Below are positions 59,772 to 64,000 of a stretch of DNA of 64,000 nucleotides, piece by piece (position 1 is the first letter of the stretch; every line of letters starts with the position of its first letter). Location: contig NZ_PJIO01000017.1 in the NCBI RefSeq assembly GCF_002929305.1, positions 1-64,000 of the forward strand. The letters run 5' to 3'. Origin of the DNA: Arthrobacter sp. GMC3 (GTDB taxonomy: Bacteria > Actinomycetota > Actinomycetes > Actinomycetales > Micrococcaceae). The translations under genes and the position numbers were made by a program. Under the pieces are notes generated by a model that was given only the letters and a program-made list of their open reading frames with translations, did not search any database and was not told the DNA's origin.

Positions 59772-61490
59772 ATGTCGAACACCGAGCACCCGAACACTGA
59801 GCGTTCCGCCACCGATCAGCACCCGTGGGTGAAGAACTACCAGCCCGGCGTCCCTGCCGAGATTGAGTTACCCACGGAATCGCTGGTGGCGATGTTTGAA
59901 CGGTCCGTGGCGGAAGCTGGGAGCGCGCCGGCCATGGAGTTCTTTGGTCGCCGCACCACGTACCGTGAGCTGGGGGAGCAGGTGAGCCGGGCCGCCGAGG
60001 GGCTGCGCCTGCTCGGCGTCCGCGCCGGGGACCGGGTGGCGCTAGTGTTGCCGAACTGCCCCCAGCACGTGGTGGCATTTTATGCAGTGCTTCGACTGGG
60101 CGCCGTGGTGGTGGAGCACAATCCGCTGTATACCTCAGGCGAGCTCCGCCACCAGTTTGAGGACCACCAGGCTCGCGTGGTCATCGCCTGGGACAAGGCG
60201 GTGGCAGCCATCCGGGAATTTCCTGCCGACGTCCCGATCGACCATGTCGTAGCGGTGGATTTGCTTTCTGAGTTCCCGGCCGTGAAGCGTCTTGCCCTGC
60301 ACCTGCCGGTGAAGAAGTTGCGTCAGACCCGCGCGGCCCTGAGCGGGCCAGCGCCGGGGGCGATGCCGTGGAAGAAACTGCTGGACAACGGCGGCATTGA
60401 CGCGGCGCATCCGCGGCCGGGCGTAGCGGACCTGGCCGTGATCGGGTACACCTCAGGCACAACAGGCCGCCCCAAGGGTGCCATGCTCACCCACTTCAAC
60501 CTGTACTCGAATGCGCTCCAGGGTGAGGCCTGGATGCACGGGGCACAGCTGGGCAAGGAGGTGCTCTACGCCATCTTGCCCATGTTCCACGCCTTCGGCA
60601 TGACCTTGTACCTCACCTTTGGCATCCGCAAGCAGGGCCTGCTGGTGCTTTTCCCCAAGTTTGATACTGACCTGGTGCTGGCGGCCATGAAGAAATCGCC
60701 CGCCACCGTCTACTGTGCCGTCCCGCCGATCTACGAGCGCACCGCCATCGCCGCCAAGGAGAAGGGGGTGTCCTTACGCTCGTGCAAATACTGTATTTCC
60801 GGTGCCATGAACCTCCCCACCCACGTCGTGGAACTCTGGGAGTCAGTCTCCGGTGGACTGTTGGTGGAAGGCTACGGCATGACCGAATCGTCCCCGGTGG
60901 CATTTGGCAACCCATTCCATCCCACGCGCGTGAACGGCACCATTGGCGTGCCGTTTCCCTCCACGCTGATGAAGGTGGTGGAGGTTGAGGATACCGCCGT
61001 CGAGGTGGAGCAGGGTGAACCCGGCGAGCTGCTGATCAAGGGCCCCCAAGTTTTCGCCGGCTACTGGAACAATCCCGAAGAAACCGCCAAATCCCTCACC
61101 CCCGACGGCTGGCTGCGTACCGGGGACGTTGTCACCGTGAGCGCCAACGGCTTTACCACCATCGTGGATCGGGCCAAGGAACTGATCATCACCGGCGGGT
61201 TCAACGTTTCCCCGTCCGAGGTGGAAAATGTGCTCCGCCTACACCCGGACGTGGTGGACGCGGCAGTCTTTGGCAAGCCGCTTGAGCGCGGAGGCGAAAT
61301 GGTGGTTGCGGCCGTCCAGCTGGCACCCGGCGTCGTCCTTGATGAGGCCGCGCTGCGAACCCATTGCAGGGGATCCCTGGCCGGCTACAAGGTGCCGGTG
61401 CGGATCGTGGAGATTGTGGATATGCCGCGCTCGATGTTGGGAAAGATCCTGCGCAAAAAGGTCAAGGAAGAGATGCTGCCGGCCCTCTGA
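59772..61490 (+). CDS. fadD: Long-chain fatty-acid-CoA ligase
   Basis: A 572-residue AMP-forming acyl-CoA ligase. Motifs are YTSGTTGRPKGAMLTH (ATP P-loop), the substrate-binding part around PMFHAFGMTLYLTFG, GYGMTESSPVAFGNP and the GWLRTGDVV hinge with the final Lys in SMLGKILRKKVKEE. All core residues are in place, unlike in the truncated relative at 3013. It activates fatty acids for beta-oxidation or lipid synthesis. It starts 60 bases after the HIT gene and is probably co-transcribed with it. Confidence 0.93.
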   Translation: MSNTEHPNTERSATDQHPWVKNYQPGVPAEIELPTESLVAMFERSVAEAGSAPAMEFFGRRTTYRELGEQVSRAAEGLRLLGVRAGDRVALVLPNCPQHVVAFYAVLRLGAVVVEHNPLYTSGELRHQFEDHQARVVIAWDKAVAAIREFPADVPIDHVVAVDLLSEFPAVKRLALHLPVKKLRQTRAALSGPAPGAMPWKKLLDNGGIDAAHPRPGVADLAVIGYTSGTTGRPKGAMLTHFNLYSNALQGEAWMHGAQLGKEVLYAILPMFHAFGMTLYLTFGIRKQGLLVLFPKFDTDLVLAAMKKSPATVYCAVPPIYERTAIAAKEKGVSLRSCKYCISGAMNLPTHVVELWESVSGGLLVEGYGMTESSPVAFGNPFHPTRVNGTIGVPFPSTLMKVVEVEDTAVEVEQGEPGELLIKGPQVFAGYWNNPEETAKSLTPDGWLRTGDVVTVSANGFTTIVDRAKELIITGGFNVSPSEVENVLRLHPDVVDAAVFGKPLERGGEMVVAAVQLAPGVVLDEAALRTHCRGSLAGYKVPVRIVEIVDMPRSMLGKILRKKVKEEMLPAL

Positions 61491-61518
61491 TGCTGCCGGC
61501 TCTACTAGAGTGGTAAAT

Positions 61519-61992
61519 ATGGAATTCAATTTGCCGGTGAGGATTTTGGAAGCGGTCGGATTTCTTCACCGGGCAGGTTTCGGATCGTTACGTGTCTATC
61601 CGGGAATGAACGCTTCAGGTACGGCCTGGCGTGTCAACATTTTTGAGGACCCCACAGTTTCCGGCCCGGACACAGGATCGGGCCACCAAGGAGAGTGCAT
61701 CAGGTACTCCAGTGCTGCAGGTCTTGAATTCATGGGAGTGGAGATTCAAACGCATCACGATGCGCGCCATGTGGCGGAAATGATCCAGGCCGGGCTGCCC
61801 AGCCTTCGACTAACCACTTCCCAAACGAACTATGTCCGATGGTACGCCGGGCTACTTGAGCAGGTCCACACCTTCGACGCCGTTCCCGTTGCCTATGCGG
61901 ACTATTTCGATGTCAGCAAGGGCTGGGAACTCGGTTGGGGCAGCCGCCGGTTTTACCCGGAACCACCCGGGCAATCAGCAGCAGATTCCTGA
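61519..61992 (+). CDS. Hypothetical protein
   Basis: A 157-residue soluble protein. The sequence (FLHRAGFGSLRVYPGMNASG, GHQGECIRYSSAAG, THHDARHVAEMIQAG, LRLTTSQTNYVRWYAGLL) has no enzyme signature I know. The start is ATG 61519, 28 bases after fadD on the same strand, with no strong ribosome site. It could be an orphan of the genus. Between its end and hrpA lies a short pseudogene remnant. Confidence 0.55.
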   Translation: MEFNLPVRILEAVGFLHRAGFGSLRVYPGMNASGTAWRVNIFEDPTVSGPDTGSGHQGECIRYSSAAGLEFMGVEIQTHHDARHVAEMIQAGLPSLRLTTSQTNYVRWYAGLLEQVHTFDAVPVAYADYFDVSKGWELGWGSRRFYPEPPGQSAADS

Positions 61993-62128
61993 GCTGCTGA
62001 TATTTGGCGCCGGGACATCAACGCCATGTTTTCGGCGCGTGGGCCGTCGTGAAGGCTGCCCGGAAAATAGCCGGGGCCCGGCCGGCTCCACGTCCGGGGA
62101 GATCAGCCCGGATTCTTGATCGCTCGGC

Positions 62129-62224
62129 AACAATGCCGCGGCCATCGCCGTCAACGTTTCAGCAGACAGGATTGCCGGCGTCAACGGCGTCATCCTGCCA
62201 TCTGATGGCGGCTGGTCGGCCTAG
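62129..62224 (+). pseudogene. C-terminal remnant of a short-chain dehydrogenase
   Basis: An open stretch of about 31 codons ending in TAG reads NNAAAIAVNVSADR then IAGVNGVILPSDGGWSA, which is the usual end of an SDR enzyme (GVNGxxxxxDGGW). A TGA stands in frame a few codons upstream (62118-62120) and no start or Rossmann part is present nearby. So only the last part of an SDR gene remains. It borders the 3' end of hrpA on the other strand. Confidence 0.65.
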
Positions 62225-62226
62225 GG

Positions 62227-64000
62227 CTAGGCCATGGCCTTAGCCAGGGCCACTCTGATTCGCTTCTCAGAGACCGAATAAGCGGTTCCGAGTTCCACCG
62301 CGAACAAGCTGACCCGCAGTTCCTCGATCATCCAGCGCACATGTTCTAGGGCCGCGGTGGAGCGCTGCCCTGGAACGAGCGCCGCCACGGCGTCGTCGTA
62401 CTCATCCTCCAGGCGCTGCACCGACGCCATGGCCTGGGCGTCGCGGGCCACATTGGCGGGCAGTTTTTCCAACCTCTTCTCGATGGCGGCCAGGTACCGG
62501 GGAAGCTGGCTGAGCTGGGCAAAACCGGTCTTGGCCACAAACCCGGGGTAGACCAGGAGCTCTAGCTGTTGCTTGATGTCGTTTAGCGCGCTGATCAACG
62601 GCAGGCTCGTGGTCTCCCTGAGCTTTTTCTGGATGCGCATGTTGGAAGCTAGAACGCGTTCGACGACGGCGGTCACCGAGAACACCGTGTCAATCAGTTC
62701 TGCCCGCACCACCTCGTAGAGCGCGTCGAAATCTCCCCGGTTCCAGGGCAGAGCGGCGGGGGTGAGCTTGTCGATGGTGGCCAGGGTGCAGTCAGCGATC
62801 AGTTCCGTGACGCTGCCGTGCGGGTTCTGGCTGAAGGTCAGTTTCTCGGTGTTACTCAGGTGGTCAAGGACGTATCTGTCGGGGGAGGGGACACGCAGGG
62901 CGAGCAGCCGGATGACGCCGCGTCGCATGGCAGCCTCCTGGACATCCTGGCGCTGGAAAATACGGATACCTGCCGTGGCGCCTTCATCCACCAAAGCCGG
63001 GTAGCCGGTCACGGTGTGGCCGGCTACCAGCCGCTTGACCTCTCGCGGAAGCGTTCCCACGCTCCACTCGGTCAGACCCGAGCGTTCCTGGATGCCGGAG
63101 GAGTCCGCAGCCGCAAGGGGTGCAGTCTGGGAGGCAGGAGCGGACTGCCCCTTCTTCCCGCCCAACGGCTGACGGCTGGCCTGCGTCGTCTTCGGTGTGG
63201 CTCCCAGCTGTTCGGCGATCGCCCGACGGGTCGCGCCGGCCAGCTGCTCCTGAAGTTTGGCCAGATTCTGGCCTTCCTCGAGGATCTTGCCGTTCTTGTC
63301 GACCACTTGGAACGTCATGCGCAGATGTGTGGGAACGGCGTCCCAATTCCAGGAGCCGGGCGGAATGACGTGGCCCTTGAGCCGGCGCAGGGCCAGTTCC
63401 AGCGACGGCTCCAGCTCATCGACCGATGGGTCAAAGTCCGTGGCGAGGGCGGCTGCCGCCTGACGAGCCACGTCGGGGGCCGGGATGAAGTTCTTGCGAA
63501 TCGCCTTGGGCAGCGACTTGATCAATGCCGTGACCAGCTCCGCCCGCAGCCCGGGGATCTGCCATCTGAACGGGGCTTCCTGTAGCTGGTTCAGGAACAG
63601 CAGCGGCACCTGCACGGTCACGCCGTCGGACGGGTTTGGCGCAGCGCCCGGGGCCGTCGGATGGAATTCGTAGGACAGGGGCAGCTCAAACTCGCCCTGC
63701 GTCCATAGCTTGGGGAACGCCGTTTCATCGAGTTCGGGTTCCTCGGCCATGACCACATGGGTGTCGAAGTCGAGAAGCGCGGGGTTCTGATGCCGAGCGT
63801 CCTTCCACCACTTGTCGAAGTGCCGTTCGGAGACCACCTCGGCACCGATCCGCTCGTCGTAGAACTCGAAGAGTGTCTCGTCGTCCACGCGCAGGTCGCG
63901 GCGGCGCATGCGCGTTTCCAGTTCCTCCACCTCGGCCAAAAGGGCCTGGTTGCGGTGGAAGAACTTGTGGTTGGTGTGCCAATCGCCCTCCACCAGGGCA
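62227..64000 (-). CDS. hrpA: ATP-dependent RNA helicase HrpA, C-terminal part (partial)
   Basis: Over 590 residues of the C-terminal DUF3418 region of HrpA, running out of the window at the 5' end. Marks are ALVEGDW then HTNHKFFHRNQALLAEVEEL, the RRRDLRVDDETLFEFYDERIG stretch, GVTVQVPLLFLNQL and LPPGSWNWD-like segments (IPPGSWNWDAVPTHLRM). The helicase motor domains lie beyond 64000. HrpA is a DEAH-box helicase; E. coli HrpA rescues stalled ribosomes. The internal Ala/Gln/Ser-rich insert (about 270-310 of the visible part) is not in E. coli. No start is in view. Confidence 0.92.
   Translation of the reverse strand, partial: ALVEGDWHTNHKFFHRNQALLAEVEELETRMRRRDLRVDDETLFEFYDERIGAEVVSERHFDKWWKDARHQNPALLDFDTHVVMAEEPELDETAFPKLWTQGEFELPLSYEFHPTAPGAAPNPSDGVTVQVPLLFLNQLQEAPFRWQIPGLRAELVTALIKSLPKAIRKNFIPAPDVARQAAAALATDFDPSVDELEPSLELALRRLKGHVIPPGSWNWDAVPTHLRMTFQVVDKNGKILEEGQNLAKLQEQLAGATRRAIAEQLGATPKTTQASRQPLGGKKGQSAPASQTAPLAAADSSGIQERSGLTEWSVGTLPREVKRLVAGHTVTGYPALVDEGATAGIRIFQRQDVQEAAMRRGVIRLLALRVPSPDRYVLDHLSNTEKLTFSQNPHGSVTELIADCTLATIDKLTPAALPWNRGDFDALYEVVRAELIDTVFSVTAVVERVLASNMRIQKKLRETTSLPLISALNDIKQQLELLVYPGFVAKTGFAQLSQLPRYLAAIEKRLEKLPANVARDAQAMASVQRLEDEYDDAVAALVPGQRSTAALEHVRWMIEELRVSLFAVELGTAYSVSEKRIRVALAKAMA

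Noticed and set aside
1..64000. CRISPR array, tRNA or rRNA genes
   Set aside because: No regularly spaced identical repeats, cloverleaf or ribosomal sequence was recognised by eye.

Overview
The window looks like a chromosomal segment from a high-GC Gram-positive of the Micrococcaceae, most like Arthrobacter or a close relative. This rests on gene content, not on a database search. The markers are a sigma-R/RsrA pair with its own type of promoter, a fused Kgd-type 2-oxoglutarate enzyme, DUF4193, a GuaB1-type IMPDH relative, a Cds1-type desulfhydrase, a SAM-IV type riboswitch and a 24-residue bL37 ribosomal protein. No rRNA, tRNA, CRISPR array, insertion sequence or prophage was recognised.

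Layout. (1) 0.4-24 kb is mainly housekeeping: a coupled regulator/membrane pair, DUF4193, a truncated acyl-CoA-synthetase-like protein, mntH-mntR with a palindromic operator, a riboswitch-controlled class V PLP enzyme, hisN, rsgA-aroA-doxX, sigR-rsrA, a truncated haemoglobin, bL37, an O-acyltransferase with an SGNH domain, a degenerate SGNH protein, kgd and guaB1. (2) 24.3-47.0 kb is a catabolic island for glucuronides and hexuronates, nearly all on the + strand. It holds two LacI regulators, two TIM-barrel isomerase/epimerases each followed by a Gfo/Idh/MocA dehydrogenase, a peptide-type ABC importer with a fused permease-ATPase, UxaC, a UxuB-type reductase, beta-glucuronidase, a GPH symporter, ManD, a GH3 hydrolase and two gluconokinases. 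Four near-identical 16-bp palindromes with a central CG lie before transcription units of this island, so it looks like one LacI regulon. (3) 47.0-64.0 kb holds soxR with a canonical SoxR box before a flavin reductase, two CNNM/CorC-type membrane proteins, a zinc ABC importer with Zur nearby, a lipase-maturation-factor-like protein, a cysteine desulfhydrase divergent from a sulfurtransferase, an alcohol dehydrogenase, a HIT protein, an acyl-CoA ligase, an orphan gene, a short SDR remnant and the C-terminal part of HrpA, which runs off the window.

How the genes work together. In the island, imported glucuronides would be cut by the GH2 beta-glucuronidase. Glucuronate then passes through UxaC to fructuronate, UxuB to mannonate and ManD to 2-keto-3-deoxygluconate. 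KDG kinase and aldolase are not in the window. The isomerase/dehydrogenase pairs are not needed for this route and may form a second, oxidative way of handling glycosides. Metal homeostasis (mntH/mntR, znu-like/zur) and redox control (sigR/rsrA, soxR) each have a recognisable cis site. Several intergenic regions carry long hairpins or dispersed repeats, including one element shared between 9.8-10.0 kb and 24.2 kb.
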